Assembly: GCA_001704065.1 (NCBI GenBank)
Contig: LHBX01000016.1
Coordinates: 112,025-176,024, forward strand
Reading direction: 5' to 3'
From: Pelagibacteraceae bacterium GOM-A1
GTDB lineage: Bacteria > Pseudomonadota > Alphaproteobacteria > Pelagibacterales > Pelagibacteraceae
DNA length: 64,000 nt
This document shows positions 8,263-17,471 of this stretch, one piece after another. A program made the translations under genes and the position numbers. The first letter of the stretch is position 1; each line of letters opens with the position of its first letter. The notes below the pieces were generated by a model, which was not told where the DNA came from, ran no database searches, and saw only the letters and a list, made by a program, of their open reading frames with translations.

Positions 8263-8438
8263 TCTTTTTTTTCTTCTTTTTCTTTTTCAGCAAAGAATAA
8301 AGCGATCGCAAATAAAGTTGTCCATGCAATTCCTAACAAAGCTTTTGGACTAGTTTCAGCACTCCATATATCTAAAAAGATTGCACCTAATGCAAGACCG
8401 ACGAGATAAATAACAATTGCAATATTTGTTTTGCTCAT
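8259..8438 (-). CDS. Small two-helix membrane protein, unknown function
   Basis: A 59-codon reading frame from ATG (complement of 8436-8438) to TAA (complement of 8259-8261). It begins MSKTNIAIVIYLVGLALGAI and has a first helix around residues 5-23. A short polar stretch (LDIWSAETSPKA) follows, then a second helix LLGIAWTTLFAIALFFA. It ends in a charged tail EKEKEEKKD. The two-helix hairpin with an acidic and basic C-terminus is a coherent protein pattern, not a random frame. It overlaps the end of the dehydrogenase gene by four bases. I do not recognise a family and infer only an inner-membrane location. Confidence 0.65.
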   Translation of the reverse strand: MSKTNIAIVIYLVGLALGAIFLDIWSAETSPKALLGIAWTTLFAIALFFAEKEKEEKKD

Positions 8439-8473
8439 ATCAATTAAGCTAATGTTTTACACTATTATTCTAA

Positions 8474-8502
8474 TTGGACAATTATAAACAATCATATATA
8501 AA
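8474..8502 (+). promoter_or_regulatory. Sigma-70 type promoter for tRNA-Leu and tig
   Basis: TTGGAC (8474-8479), a 17-base spacer, then TATAAA (8497-8502). Both boxes are near consensus with optimal spacing. Transcription would begin near 8509, a few bases before the tRNA-Leu 5' end at 8516. This is the best promoter I can see in the window. It probably also serves the trigger factor gene. Confidence 0.7.
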
Positions 8503-8515
8503 GCACCAATAATTT

Positions 8516-8600
8516 GGGCGAGTGGCGGAATTGGTAGACGCGTTGGTCTTAGGAACCAATAGTGCAAACTGTGAAGGTTCGAGTCCTTTCTCGCCTACCA
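8516..8600 (+). tRNA. tRNA-Leu (anticodon UAG)
   Basis: An 85-base class II tRNA. The acceptor stem GGGCGAG pairs with CTCGCCT (one G-U). The D arm is GGCGGAATTGGTAGACGC. The anticodon stem TTGGT/ACCAA encloses loop CTTAGGA with anticodon TAG at 8550-8552. A short variable arm follows, then the T arm AAGG-TTCGAGT-CCTT. CCA is encoded. It reads CUA and, through wobble, other CUN leucine codons. Confidence 0.95.
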
Positions 8601-8606
8601 TAATTT

Positions 8607-10076
8607 ATGAAAGTAACAGTAGAAAATAAAAAAGGTTTAGAAAAAGATATAAAAGTTTTTATCGATAAAAAAACTATATCTGGATATCTCGAAGAAAAAT
8701 ACGAAGAGATAAAAAAAGATGTTGTTTTAAAAGGATTTAGACCAGGCAAAGTTCCTACAGAAATTTTAAAAAGACAATTTGGAAAAGCTGTATATGGAGA
8801 AGTAATAGATAAAGTATTAAAAGATACAACAACAAAAGCTCTTGAGGATAATAAAATTAAACCAGCTGGTCAGCCTAAAATTGATTTAAAATCGTTTGGT
8901 GAAGGAAAAGATCTTGAATACACAATTTCTGTAACAGAATTACCCAATGTTGAAGTTGGATCATTAAAAGATTTAAAGGTAGACGAGTACGTTGTTAAAA
9001 TCGATCCTAAAGAAACAGATAAAAGAATTAATCAAATAGCTAAAACACAGAAAAATTTTAAAGATGCTGAAGAAAGTTATGCGGCTAAAGTGGGTGACTT
9101 AGTTGTTTTTGATTATAAAGCAACAGTTGATGGTAATGATTTTAAAGGAAATGAAGGAAAAAATACTCAATTAGAACTTGGAAAAGATTTATTTATTAAA
9201 GGATTTGATAAGCAATTAGAAGGTGTCAAAAATAAACAAGATAAAAAAGTAGAAGTTAAATTACCAGAAAATTTTCCAGAGAAAGATGTTGCTAACAAAT
9301 CTGCAGTATTTGAATGTAAAATTACAGCTGTAAAAAAACCTGAAGAGACAAAAATTGATGATAATTTTGCAAAAAATTTAGGAGCAAAAGATTTAAATAA
9401 TTTAAAAGAATTAATATCTAAACAAATCAATGATGAATTTAAAAATTCATTAGAAATGATTTCAAAAAAACAAATTTTAGAACAAATTGAAAAACAGAAA
9501 CTTGATCAATTACCAGCGAATCTCATTGAACAAGAAGTAAATTTATTAGCTCAAGGTATGAAGGAAGAAGAAAAGAAAAAAAATATGAAATACTTCGAGG
9601 AACAAGCCAAAAAAAGAATTAAAACTGGTTTAATTCTAAATGCATTTGGTGAAAAAAATAAAATTAAAGTAACCCAAGAAGAGTTAAATGCAGAAATACA
9701 AAAACAATTTAGAATGATGCCTGGACAAGAAAAAATGGTTAAAGAATATTATGAGAAAAATCCAGGAGCGATAGAGAGTTTAAGAGGATCTATTTATGAA
9801 GAAAAGATAATTGCTGAACTTAAAAAAATTGCAAAAGTAAATAAAAAAGAAATTAGCAAAGAAGAAGCTGAAAAAATATTAAAAGAAGAAAATGAAAAAA
9901 ATCTAAAAGAGCAAGAGAAATTAGCAAAACTATCCGAAGGCGCTGATGATAAAGTAAAAAAGAAAGAAGAAGTTAAGTCAGAAGATAAAAAAGAAAAGAA
10001 AACAGCTAAACCAGCTAAAGCTCCAAAAAAAGTAGCAAAAAAAACTAAATCAACAAAAAAAGTTAGCAAAAAGTAA
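8607..10076 (+). CDS. tig: Trigger factor, ribosome-associated chaperone, with lysine-rich tail
   Basis: A 489-residue ribosome-bound chaperone and FKBP-type prolyl isomerase. The N-terminal ribosome-binding domain contains GFRPGKVP (the GFRxGKxP loop that touches L23). The FKBP domain begins around residue 150 (GDLVVFDYKATVDG) and a helical chaperone domain follows. The last 36 residues include 16 lysines with Ala, Pro and Thr (ending TKSTKKVSKK), a histone H1-like extension. The ATG lies only six bases after the CCA of tRNA-Leu with no Shine-Dalgarno; the N-terminus MKVTVENKKGLEKD matches the family, so the start is right. It heads the tig-clpP-clpX-lon block. Confidence 0.95.
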   Translation: MKVTVENKKGLEKDIKVFIDKKTISGYLEEKYEEIKKDVVLKGFRPGKVPTEILKRQFGKAVYGEVIDKVLKDTTTKALEDNKIKPAGQPKIDLKSFGEGKDLEYTISVTELPNVEVGSLKDLKVDEYVVKIDPKETDKRINQIAKTQKNFKDAEESYAAKVGDLVVFDYKATVDGNDFKGNEGKNTQLELGKDLFIKGFDKQLEGVKNKQDKKVEVKLPENFPEKDVANKSAVFECKITAVKKPEETKIDDNFAKNLGAKDLNNLKELISKQINDEFKNSLEMISKKQILEQIEKQKLDQLPANLIEQEVNLLAQGMKEEEKKKNMKYFEEQAKKRIKTGLILNAFGEKNKIKVTQEELNAEIQKQFRMMPGQEKMVKEYYEKNPGAIESLRGSIYEEKIIAELKKIAKVNKKEISKEEAEKILKEENEKNLKEQEKLAKLSEGADDKVKKKEEVKSEDKKEKKTAKPAKAPKKVAKKTKSTKKVSKK

Positions 10077-10107
10077 TCACAAGTTGTATAAGTAAATCGA
10101 ATCACTT

Positions 10108-10719
10108 ATGACAACAAAAATTCCAGAACATCTAAGTACTTTAATACCAATGGTAGTTGAACAATCAAGCCGTGGTGAAAGAGCTTATGATATTTATTCA
10201 AGATTATTAAAAGAGAGAATTGTTTTCGTCGTTGGACCAATTAATGATGCAGTTGCATCTTTGGTTACTGCTCAATTATTATTTTTAGAGTCTGAAGATC
10301 CAAAAAAAGAAATTTCTTTATACATAAATAGTCCAGGTGGCTTGGTTACAGCTGGATTGGGAATTTATGACACGATGCAATATATTAAACCTGAGGTCAG
10401 CACATTATGTATTGGTCAAGCTGCAAGTATGGGATCATTTTTGTTAGCTGCAGGATCAAAAGGGAAAAGATTATCTTTGCCTAATTCAAGAATAATGGTT
10501 CACCAACCATCTGCAGGTTTTCAAGGTCAAGCAACAGATATAGAAATTCATGCTAATGAGGTTATGTCTTTAAAAAAAAGATTAAATGAAATTTATTCTA
10601 AACACACAGGTAAGTCTGTTGATCAAATTAAAGAAGCTCTTGAGAGAGACAATTTTATGACTCCAGATAACGCGAAAGATTTTGGTTTGATCGATAAAGT
10701 AGTGGAAAAGAGAGAGTGA
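10108..10719 (+). CDS. clpP: ATP-dependent Clp protease proteolytic subunit
   Basis: A 203-residue serine peptidase forming the tetradecameric barrel that degrades proteins fed by ClpX or ClpA. The catalytic triad is visible: Ser107 in GQAASMGSF, His132 in MVHQPSAG and Asp181 in ERDNFMT. The oligomer and substrate channel motif YINSPGG is near residue 72. Length is standard. The gene lies 31 bases after tig and before clpX, the common bacterial order. Confidence 0.97.
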   Translation: MTTKIPEHLSTLIPMVVEQSSRGERAYDIYSRLLKERIVFVVGPINDAVASLVTAQLLFLESEDPKKEISLYINSPGGLVTAGLGIYDTMQYIKPEVSTLCIGQAASMGSFLLAAGSKGKRLSLPNSRIMVHQPSAGFQGQATDIEIHANEVMSLKKRLNEIYSKHTGKSVDQIKEALERDNFMTPDNAKDFGLIDKVVEKRE

Positions 10720-10751
10720 ACAACAATATATAGTTTATTCACAACCTATAC

Positions 10752-10781
10752 TTGATTAAGAAGCAATCTTTGTAATAAAGT
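10752..10781 (+). promoter_or_regulatory. Possible promoter upstream of clpX
   Basis: TTGATT (10752-10757), an 18-base spacer and TAAAGT (10776-10781) sit in the 89-base gap between clpP and clpX, leaving a leader of roughly 20 bases. Each box matches consensus at four or five positions, so this is suggestive only in such AT-rich DNA. Confidence 0.3.
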
Positions 10782-10808
10782 ATTAAAATTGATTCGTTAT
10801 AAAAAAAC

Positions 10809-12071
10809 ATGAGCAACAATAATAAAAATATTCTTTACTGTTCTTTCTGCGGAAAGAGTCAACACGAAGTCAGAAAATTAATTGCCGGACCAACAGTTTT
10901 TATTTGTGATGAGTGTGTTGAATTATGCATGGACATCATCAAAGAAGAAAGCAAAGATACTTTTGTAAAACATCAAGATGGATTGCCATCACCTAAAGAA
11001 ATTTGTGCAGTTCTAGATGATTATGTAATTGGACAAGATCATGCAAAAAAAGTTTTATCAGTTGCAGTTCACAATCATTATAAAAGACTAAACTACGAAA
11101 ATAAAACAAGCAAAAACGTAGAGCTTTCAAAATCAAATATTTTATTATTGGGACCAACAGGATGTGGAAAAACGTTACTTGCTCAAACGCTAGCAAGAAT
11201 ATTAGACGTGCCATTCACAATGGCAGATGCAACTACATTGACAGAAGCTGGTTATGTTGGTGAAGATGTTGAAAATATAATATTAAAATTATTACAAGCA
11301 GCAGATTATAATGTTGAAAAAGCTCAGCGAGGAATTGTTTATATTGATGAGGTGGATAAAATAAGTAGAAAATCAGAAAACCCTTCAATTACAAGAGATG
11401 TTTCGGGTGAGGGAGTTCAACAGGCTTTATTAAAAATAATGGAAGGAACTGTTGCTAGTGTACCTCCTCAAGGTGGAAGAAAACATCCACAGCAAGAATT
11501 TTTACAAGTAGATACAACTAACATTTTATTTATATGTGGTGGTGCGTTCGCAGGTTTAGATAAAATAATTTCACAAAGAGACAAAGGTTCATCTATTGGT
11601 TTTGGTGCTGAGGTTAAAAGTTTAGAGGACAAAAAAGTAGGAGAGTGGATGAAAAATCTTGAGCCAGAAGACTTATTAAAATATGGATTGATACCAGAAT
11701 TTGTAGGAAGACTTCCAATAACAGCTACTTTAGATGATCTTGATGAAAAATCTTTAGTTAAAATTTTATTAGAGCCAAAAAATTCTCTAATTAAACAATA
11801 CCAAGAGCTATTTAAATTAGAGGGAGTAAAACTTACTTTTAAAGATCAATCAGTAAAAGATATTGCAAACAAAGCTATATCTAAAAAAACTGGAGCAAGA
11901 GGGCTGAGGTCGATTCTAGAAAATATTTTATTAAAAACAATGTTTGATTTACCCAGCCAAGATAATATTGAGGAAGTTATAATTGATTCTGGTGCGGCGA
12001 AAGGTGTATCAGCGCCTGTTATTGTTCATTCGAAGAACAAAACCAAAACTGATAAGACTTCAGCAGCATAA
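10809..12071 (+). CDS. clpX: ATP-dependent Clp protease ATP-binding subunit ClpX
   Basis: AAA+ unfoldase (420 residues) that recognises, unfolds and threads substrates into ClpP. The N-terminal zinc domain has four cysteines (11, 14, 33, 36). Walker A GPTGCGKT is at 115-122, Walker B VYIDEVDK at about 176-183 and the sensor/arginine region PEFVGRLP near residue 298. The RKHPQQEF loop is also present. The IGF-type ClpP-docking loop is seen as SIGFGAEV. Normal length, intact. Confidence 0.97.
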   Translation: MSNNNKNILYCSFCGKSQHEVRKLIAGPTVFICDECVELCMDIIKEESKDTFVKHQDGLPSPKEICAVLDDYVIGQDHAKKVLSVAVHNHYKRLNYENKTSKNVELSKSNILLLGPTGCGKTLLAQTLARILDVPFTMADATTLTEAGYVGEDVENIILKLLQAADYNVEKAQRGIVYIDEVDKISRKSENPSITRDVSGEGVQQALLKIMEGTVASVPPQGGRKHPQQEFLQVDTTNILFICGGAFAGLDKIISQRDKGSSIGFGAEVKSLEDKKVGEWMKNLEPEDLLKYGLIPEFVGRLPITATLDDLDEKSLVKILLEPKNSLIKQYQELFKLEGVKLTFKDQSVKDIANKAISKKTGARGLRSILENILLKTMFDLPSQDNIEEVIIDSGAAKGVSAPVIVHSKNKTKTDKTSAA

Positions 12072-12130
12072 TTTCGCGTTAATAAACCATAATTTCCTAT
12101 TGCATTATAAAATATAATATCCATATTTCT

Positions 12131-14521
12131 ATGATGGATATAAAAGTGACATTACCATTATTACCATTAAGAGATATTGTAGTTTTTCCAAGCATGGTTA
12201 TCCCTTTGTTTGTTGGAAGGGATAAATCTATCACTGCGTTAAATGAAGTAATGAAAGGTGATAAAAAAATTGTTCTTGTCACACAAAAAAATTCTGAAGT
12301 TGATGATCCAAAGAAAAATGATGTTTTTACTTATGGATGCGAAAGTAACATTTTGCAGTTACTTAAACTTCCAGATGGAACGGTTAAAGTATTAGTTGAA
12401 GGCACCAAGAGGGTAAAAATAGTTGATTTTAAAGATGATGAAAAATTTATTAAATGTTCATTTGAGTATCAAAAAGATATTATATCAAAAGAAGATGATC
12501 TACTTCCATTAAGCTTAACAGCCATTAAAAGATTAGAAAAATTAACTGGCGTTAATAAAAAAATATCCTCAGAGACAATCAACAATATAAAGCAATTAAA
12601 AAATCCATCCAAAATTGCTGATAATATAATTTCACATATCAATGCAAGCATCTCAGAAAAACAACAAATATTTGAAACCTTAGATGTTAAGAAAAGATTA
12701 AATAGTGTGATTAAAATAATGGAAAATGAGGCAAGCATCATTGGTGTTGAGAAAAGAATAAGAGGAAGAGTTAAAACTCAAATGGAGAAAACTCAGAGAG
12801 AATATTATTTAAATGAGCAATTAAAAGCTATTCAAAAAGAGTTAGGTGAAATTGAAGATGGTAAGGATGAGACAACTAGCTTAAAAAAATCAATTTTGAA
12901 GGCAAAGATGCCAAAAGAAGTTGAGAAGAAATGCATGTCCGAATTAAAAAAATTAAAAAATATGAGTCCAATGTCTGCTGAGGCAACTGTTGTAAGAAAC
13001 TACCTAGATTGGATGATAGATTTGCCATGGTTTAAAAAAGATAAAGTAGACATAGATTTAAACAAAGCTTTAAAAATCCTGGAGGAAGATCACTTTGGAT
13101 TAGAAAAAGTTAAAGAAAGAATAATAGAATTCTTAGCAGTGCAGAAAAGAATGGATAAAATAAAAGGCCCTATACTATGTTTAGTTGGTCCGCCAGGTGT
13201 AGGAAAAACTTCTTTAGGTAAATCAATAGCTAAGGCAACCAACAGACAATTTGTTAGAATGTCTCTAGGTGGAGTAAGAGATGAAGCAGAAGTAAGAGGG
13301 CATAGAAGAACTTATATCGGTTCACTTCCTGGAAAAATTATTCAGATGATGAAAAAAGCAGGAACTAAAAATCCTTTATTTTTATTAGATGAAATAGATA
13401 AAGTTGGAAACGATTATAGAGGTGATCCATCATCAGCTTTATTAGAGGCTTTAGATCCTGAACAGAACACAACATTTAATGACCATTACTTAGAAGTTGA
13501 TTATGATTTATCAGATGTAATGTTTGTTACAACTGCAAATACACTAAATATTCTTCCCCCACTTTTAGATAGAATGGAAGTCATAAGAATTCCAGGATAT
13601 ACAGAAGATGAGAAGATTAATATTGCTAACAAATATTTACTTCCTAAACAAATCAAAGACAACGGTGTTAAAGAAGGTGAAATGAAGTTAGCTGATGATA
13701 CAATTAAAGAAATTATAAGAAGTTACACCAGAGAAAGTGGCGTTAGAAATTTAGAGAGAGAAATATCAAAAGTAACAAGAAAAGTTGTTAAAAAAGTTGT
13801 TAATAATGAAGAAAAAAGTGTTGAAGTCAATGAAAGGAACATACCTGACTTTCTAGGAATTAAGAAATTTAAATTTGGTGAACTAGAAGCAAAAGATAAA
13901 GTTGGAATAGTTATAGGTTTAGCTTGGACAGAGTTTGGTGGAGAGATATTAAAAGTTGAAACAGTTAACATGCCAGGTAAAGGCAGAATGCAAATAACTG
14001 GTAAATTAGGTGATGTAATGCAAGAATCTGTAAAAGCTGCAAAGTCTTATGTTAGATCAAAATGTTTAGAGTTTGGAGTAACACCTCCACTATTTGAGAA
14101 GAAAGATTTTCATATTCACGTTCCAGAGGGTGCAACACCAAAAGATGGACCATCTGCAGGTATAGCTATGGTTACATCAATAGTATCTTCAATTACCAAA
14201 GTTCCAGTTAAGAGAGAAATTGCTATGACTGGAGAGGTAACAATTACAGGTCAAGTTTTACCTATTGGTGGACTTAAAGAAAAACTATTAGCAGCTCATA
14301 GAGCTGGTGTTAAAAAAGTTCTGATACCTAAAGAGAATGAAAAAGATTTAGTCGATGTACCAAAAAAAGTGAAAGATGATATTGAAATAGTTCCAGTAGA
14401 AACTGCTGATGAAGTAATTAAAATAGCTTTGACTAAAGAATTGAAGCCTACTGAATGGACTGAAGTAGATAAATTAACAGAAACTAAAAAAGACGATAAA
14501 TCTCAAGCTAGTATTCAGTAA
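12131..14521 (+). CDS. lon: ATP-dependent protease Lon (LonA)
   Basis: A 796-residue AAA+ serine/lysine protease. An N-terminal LAN substrate domain (LPLLPLRDIVVFP) is followed by a coiled-coil segment (REYYLNEQLKAIQKELG). Walker A GPPGVGKT is at 353-360 and Walker B FLLDEIDK lies soon after. The protease domain has catalytic Ser675 in DGPSAGIAM and Lys718 in GGLKEKLLAAH. There are two adjacent ATGs (12131 and 12134); either is possible. The usual alphaproteobacterial neighbour hupB is not found between lon and the tRNAs. Confidence 0.97.
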   Translation: MMDIKVTLPLLPLRDIVVFPSMVIPLFVGRDKSITALNEVMKGDKKIVLVTQKNSEVDDPKKNDVFTYGCESNILQLLKLPDGTVKVLVEGTKRVKIVDFKDDEKFIKCSFEYQKDIISKEDDLLPLSLTAIKRLEKLTGVNKKISSETINNIKQLKNPSKIADNIISHINASISEKQQIFETLDVKKRLNSVIKIMENEASIIGVEKRIRGRVKTQMEKTQREYYLNEQLKAIQKELGEIEDGKDETTSLKKSILKAKMPKEVEKKCMSELKKLKNMSPMSAEATVVRNYLDWMIDLPWFKKDKVDIDLNKALKILEEDHFGLEKVKERIIEFLAVQKRMDKIKGPILCLVGPPGVGKTSLGKSIAKATNRQFVRMSLGGVRDEAEVRGHRRTYIGSLPGKIIQMMKKAGTKNPLFLLDEIDKVGNDYRGDPSSALLEALDPEQNTTFNDHYLEVDYDLSDVMFVTTANTLNILPPLLDRMEVIRIPGYTEDEKINIANKYLLPKQIKDNGVKEGEMKLADDTIKEIIRSYTRESGVRNLEREISKVTRKVVKKVVNNEEKSVEVNERNIPDFLGIKKFKFGELEAKDKVGIVIGLAWTEFGGEILKVETVNMPGKGRMQITGKLGDVMQESVKAAKSYVRSKCLEFGVTPPLFEKKDFHIHVPEGATPKDGPSAGIAMVTSIVSSITKVPVKREIAMTGEVTITGQVLPIGGLKEKLLAAHRAGVKKVLIPKENEKDLVDVPKKVKDDIEIVPVETADEVIKIALTKELKPTEWTEVDKLTETKKDDKSQASIQ

Positions 14522-14528
14522 TAAACAA

Positions 14529-14557
14529 TTTACATTATAATAACCTTGATGTAATAG
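14529..14557 (+). promoter_or_regulatory. Possible promoter for the tRNA-Val/tRNA-Asp pair
   Basis: TTTACA (14529-14534) and TAATAG (14552-14557) are separated by 17 bases in the 47-base gap after lon. An alternative is a perfect TATAAT at 14536-14541 with a poor -35. Some promoter is expected here to make the tRNAs independent of lon, but the exact boxes are uncertain. Confidence 0.35.
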
Positions 14558-14568
14558 TACCATGTTTT

Positions 14569-14644
14569 GGGCGGTTAGCTCAGTTGGTAGAGCATCTCGT
14601 TTACACCGAGGGGGTCAAAGGTTCGAGTCCTTTACTGCCCACCA
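14569..14644 (+). tRNA. tRNA-Val (anticodon UAC)
   Basis: A 76-base cloverleaf. The acceptor GGGCGGT pairs with ACTGCCC (one G-U). The D arm is GCTCAGTTGGTAGAGC. Anticodon stem TCTCG/CGAGG encloses loop TTTACAC with TAC at 14602-14604. The T arm is AAAGG-TTCGAGT-CCTTT. CCA is encoded. Confidence 0.96.
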
Positions 14645-14650
14645 GAACAC

Positions 14651-14727
14651 GGGGGTGTAGCTCAGTTGGTTAGAGCGATCGCCTGTCACGCGATAGGTCG
14701 AGGGTTCGAGTCCCTTCACTCCCGCCA
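14651..14727 (+). tRNA. tRNA-Asp (anticodon GUC)
   Basis: A 77-base cloverleaf. The acceptor GGGGGTG pairs with CACTCCC. The D arm is GCTCAGTTGGTTAGAGC. Anticodon stem ATCGC/GCGAT encloses loop CTGTCAC with GTC at 14685-14687. The discriminator is G and CCA is encoded. It lies six bases after tRNA-Val, so both are processed from one precursor, possibly continuing into nuoA. Confidence 0.96.
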
Positions 14728-14773
14728 TCAAATAAATGAATAAAATAAAGCCTTAAAATGTGACCTATCTGCT

Positions 14774-14792
14774 CTTTTAGTTGATCTAAAAG
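14774..14792 (+). other. Perfect 7-bp hairpin in the nuoA leader
   Basis: CTTTTAG (14774-14780), loop TTGAT, CTAAAAG (14786-14792), with one more C-G/T-G pair possible outside. It lies between tRNA-Asp and the nuoA start, 18 bases before the ATG. No T tract follows on the plus strand, so it is not a standard terminator. It may protect the 5' end left after tRNA processing, or be chance. Confidence 0.35.
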
Positions 14793-14810
14793 GTGCTATA
14801 TAGACTCATC

Positions 14811-15179
14811 ATGCTTGCGGAATTTTTAAAAGATTATTTGCCAATAATTGTATTTTTACTAGTTGCACTTGTATTGAGTGTAGCGTTTGTGGCAATTAAT
14901 TATTTAGCATCTCCAAAAAATCCTGATCCAGAAAAATTATCAGCATACGAGTGTGGTTTCGAACCATTTAATGACTCTAGAATGGAATTTGATGTTAGAT
15001 TTTATCTTGTTGCAATATTATTTATTATTTTTGATTTAGAAATCGCTTTTCTGTTTCCCTGGGCAATATCTCTAGGCAAAATCGGAATATTCGGATTTAC
15101 ATCAATGATGATCTTTTTATTTATTCTTACTATTGGTTTTATATATGAATGGAAAAAAGGAGCATTAGACTGGGAATAA
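14811..15179 (+). CDS. nuoA: NADH-quinone oxidoreductase subunit A
   Basis: Membrane subunit (122 residues, three helices) of respiratory complex I. The conserved first-loop motif [23 protein letters not shown] (split here as YECGFEP and MEFDVRFY) is present, followed by [13 protein letters not shown] start it at the ATG 14811 ([12 protein letters not shown]); an in-frame GTG at 14793 would add six residues that run into the leader hairpin. First gene of a complete nuoA-N operon and of a much longer gap-free gene run. Confidence 0.95.
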   Translation: MLAEFLKDYLPIIVFLLVALVLSVAFVAINYLASPKNPDPEKLSAYECGFEPFNDSRMEFDVRFYLVAILFIIFDLEIAFLFPWAISLGKIGIFGFTSMMIFLFILTIGFIYEWKKGALDWE

Positions 15180-15180
15180 A

Positions 15181-15702
15181 ATGAATATAGAAGAAAGAAA
15201 AAAAAATATTCCAGAAGAATTTAAACAATTAGCACAAGATTTTAGTGATAATGGTTTTATAACAACATCACTTGATAATCTAGTTAACTGGGCTAGAACA
15301 GGATCATTACATTGGATGACTTTTGGTCTTGCATGCTGTGCAGTCGAAATGATGCAAACTTCAATGCCAAGATATGATTTAGAAAGATTTGGTGCTGCAC
15401 CTAGAGCTTCACCTAGACAATCAGATGTCATGATTGTTGCTGGAACTCTCACAAACAAAATGGCTCCAGCACTAAGAAAAGTTTATGACCAGATGCCAGA
15501 ACCAAGATATGTAATTTCCATGGGAAGTTGTGCAAATGGTGGAGGATATTATCATTACTCTTATTCTGTAGTAAGAGGATGTGATCGTATTGTGCCGGTT
15601 GATGTATATGTTCCGGGGTGCCCTCCTTCTGCTGAAGCACTTTTATATGGGATAATGCAACTTCAAAAAAAAATCAGGAACAAAGGTTCTCTGGAAAGAT
15701 AA
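15181..15702 (+). CDS. nuoB: NADH-quinone oxidoreductase subunit B
   Basis: Peripheral subunit (173 residues) that holds the terminal 4Fe-4S cluster N2 next to the quinone site. The tandem cysteine motif [10 protein letters not shown], the [14 protein letters not shown] segment and [12 protein letters not shown] supply the cluster ligands. It starts one base after nuoA and is intact. Confidence 0.97.
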   Translation: MNIEERKKNIPEEFKQLAQDFSDNGFITTSLDNLVNWARTGSLHWMTFGLACCAVEMMQTSMPRYDLERFGAAPRASPRQSDVMIVAGTLTNKMAPALRKVYDQMPEPRYVISMGSCANGGGYYHYSYSVVRGCDRIVPVDVYVPGCPPSAEALLYGIMQLQKKIRNKGSLER

Positions 15703-15705
15703 AAA

Positions 15706-16296
15706 ATGCAAAACATCCAGGATTTAGAAAAAATTTTGAATTCAGAACTAAATACTAAAATAAAAAGCTCTTTAATCAAACATAACCAAATTTACTTAAA
15801 AATTGATGAAGTGGACTTAACAGAAGTTATTTTGTTCTTAAAAACAAATTCAAAAACTAAGTTTAGACAATTGATAGATATCACAGCTGTAGATTTTCCT
15901 GAAAATGAAATTAGATTTAAATTAGTTTATTTATTATTAAGTCATGAATTTAATCAAAGAATTATCATAGAGATAGATGTAAAAGAAAAAGAAATTGTTG
16001 ATTCAATTACATCTATATTTCCTGCTGCAAATTGGATGGAAAGAGAAGTATTTGACATGTATGGAATAGATTTTAAAGATCATCCGGACCTGAGAAGAAT
16101 ACTTACAGATTATGGTTTTGAAGGACATCCATTAAGGAAAGATTTTCCTTTAACAGGTCATAATGAAGTTAGATACAGTCATGAAACTAAAAAAGTTATT
16201 TATGAACCAGTAAAATTAGAACAAAATTATAGAAATTTTGATTATGAAAGTCCTTGGGAAGGAACCAAGTATATAAAAGAACAAACCAAAGAATAA
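15706..16296 (+). CDS. nuoC: NADH-quinone oxidoreductase subunit C
   Basis: Peripheral 30-kDa-type subunit (196 residues) without cofactors. The family signature is clear: [20 protein letters not shown] followed by [20 protein letters not shown]. It is a separate gene rather than fused to nuoD, as in most alphaproteobacteria. Its TAA shares an A with the next ATG (TAATG). Confidence 0.96.
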   Translation: MQNIQDLEKILNSELNTKIKSSLIKHNQIYLKIDEVDLTEVILFLKTNSKTKFRQLIDITAVDFPENEIRFKLVYLLLSHEFNQRIIIEIDVKEKEIVDSITSIFPAANWMEREVFDMYGIDFKDHPDLRRILTDYGFEGHPLRKDFPLTGHNEVRYSHETKKVIYEPVKLEQNYRNFDYESPWEGTKYIKEQTKE

Positions 16297-17471
16297 TGGC
16301 AAAAGAAACTAAAACTTTGAATCTAAATTTTGGACCTCAACATCCAGCCGCCCATGGAGTTTTGAGATTAATATTGCAGTTAGATGGCGAAATTGTTGAA
16401 AAAGCTGATCCACACATTGGTTTATTGCATAGGGGTACAGAAAAATTAATTGAAAATAAAACTTATACCCAAGCTGTTCCGTATTTTGATCGATTAGATT
16501 ATGTAGCACCAATGAACCAAGAACACGCTTTTGCTTTAGCAATTGAAAAAATATTGAATATAGAAGTTCCGATAAGAGCTCAATACATAAGAGTAATGTT
16601 TTGTGAGATTGGAAGAATACTTAGTCATATCTTAAATGTCACAACACAAGCAATGGATGTTGGTGCATTAACTCCTACTTTATGGGGATTTGAAGAAAGA
16701 GAAATATTAATGGGTTTTTATGAAAAAGTTTCTGGTTCTAGATTGCATGCTAATTATTTTAGAGCTGGAGGAGTACATCAAGACCTACCAAAAGGATTAG
16801 ATAAAGAGATCGGAAAATTTTGTGAAAGATTTCCAAAAATAATAAATGATTTAGAATTACTTTTAACTGATAACCGAATATTTAAGCAAAGGAACGTTGA
16901 TATTGGAGTAGTATCAAAACAAGATGCTCTCGATTATTCTTTTTCTGGTGTTATGTTGAGAGGATCTGGCGTCCCTTGGGATTTAAGAAAATCCCAGCCG
17001 TACGATTGTTATGAACAATTCGAATTCAAAATTCCAGTAGGAAAAAATGGAGATTGTTACGATAGATACCTATGTAGAATCGAGGAAATGAAAGAAAGTG
17101 TAAATATAATAAATCAATGCTTGGCAAATTTACCTGTTGGACCAATTAAAACTGATGATGGAAAAATCAGCCCACCACCAAAAAAAGAAATAAAACAATC
17201 TATGGAAGCATTGATCCATCATTTCAAGTTATATACTGAAGGTTATAGGGTTGATAAAGATGAAATATATACAGCTGTAGAGGCTCCTAAAGGAGAATTT
17301 GGTGTTTACTTAATTTCTGATGGTTCAAGCAAACCTTACAAATGCAAAATTAGAGCTCCAGGATTTTCTCATTTGCAAGCAATGGATTACCTAATTAAAG
17401 GTCATATGTTAGCTGATGTTCCTGCAGTTTTAGGTTCAATGGATATTGTTTTCGGAGAGGTAGATAGATAA
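16296..17471 (+). CDS. nuoD: NADH-quinone oxidoreductase subunit D
   Basis: The 49-kDa-type subunit (391 residues) that forms much of the quinone-binding cavity with NuoB. It opens [20 protein letters not shown], the family N-terminus containing the quinone-site histidines. It also has HRGTEKLIE, the [10 protein letters not shown] stretch and the C-terminal [11 protein letters not shown] use the ATG at 16296 that overlaps the nuoC stop; an upstream in-frame GTG would only add a NuoC-overlapping tail. Confidence 0.97.
   Translation: MAKETKTLNLNFGPQHPAAHGVLRLILQLDGEIVEKADPHIGLLHRGTEKLIENKTYTQAVPYFDRLDYVAPMNQEHAFALAIEKILNIEVPIRAQYIRVMFCEIGRILSHILNVTTQAMDVGALTPTLWGFEEREILMGFYEKVSGSRLHANYFRAGGVHQDLPKGLDKEIGKFCERFPKIINDLELLLTDNRIFKQRNVDIGVVSKQDALDYSFSGVMLRGSGVPWDLRKSQPYDCYEQFEFKIPVGKNGDCYDRYLCRIEEMKESVNIINQCLANLPVGPIKTDDGKISPPPKKEIKQSMEALIHHFKLYTEGYRVDKDEIYTAVEAPKGEFGVYLISDGSSKPYKCKIRAPGFSHLQAMDYLIKGHMLADVPAVLGSMDIVFGEVDR

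Noticed and set aside
14774..14792. Hairpin before nuoA as an intrinsic terminator
   Set aside because: No T tract follows the stem on the plus strand, and the stem is all A/T except the ends.
14793..14810. Upstream GTG start for nuoA
   Set aside because: Would place the start right behind the 7-bp hairpin and add residues not expected in NuoA; the ATG at 14811 gives the normal N-terminus.
16254..16295. Upstream GTG start for nuoD inside nuoC
   Set aside because: The ATG at 16296 forms the usual TAATG coupling and fits the family N-terminus.
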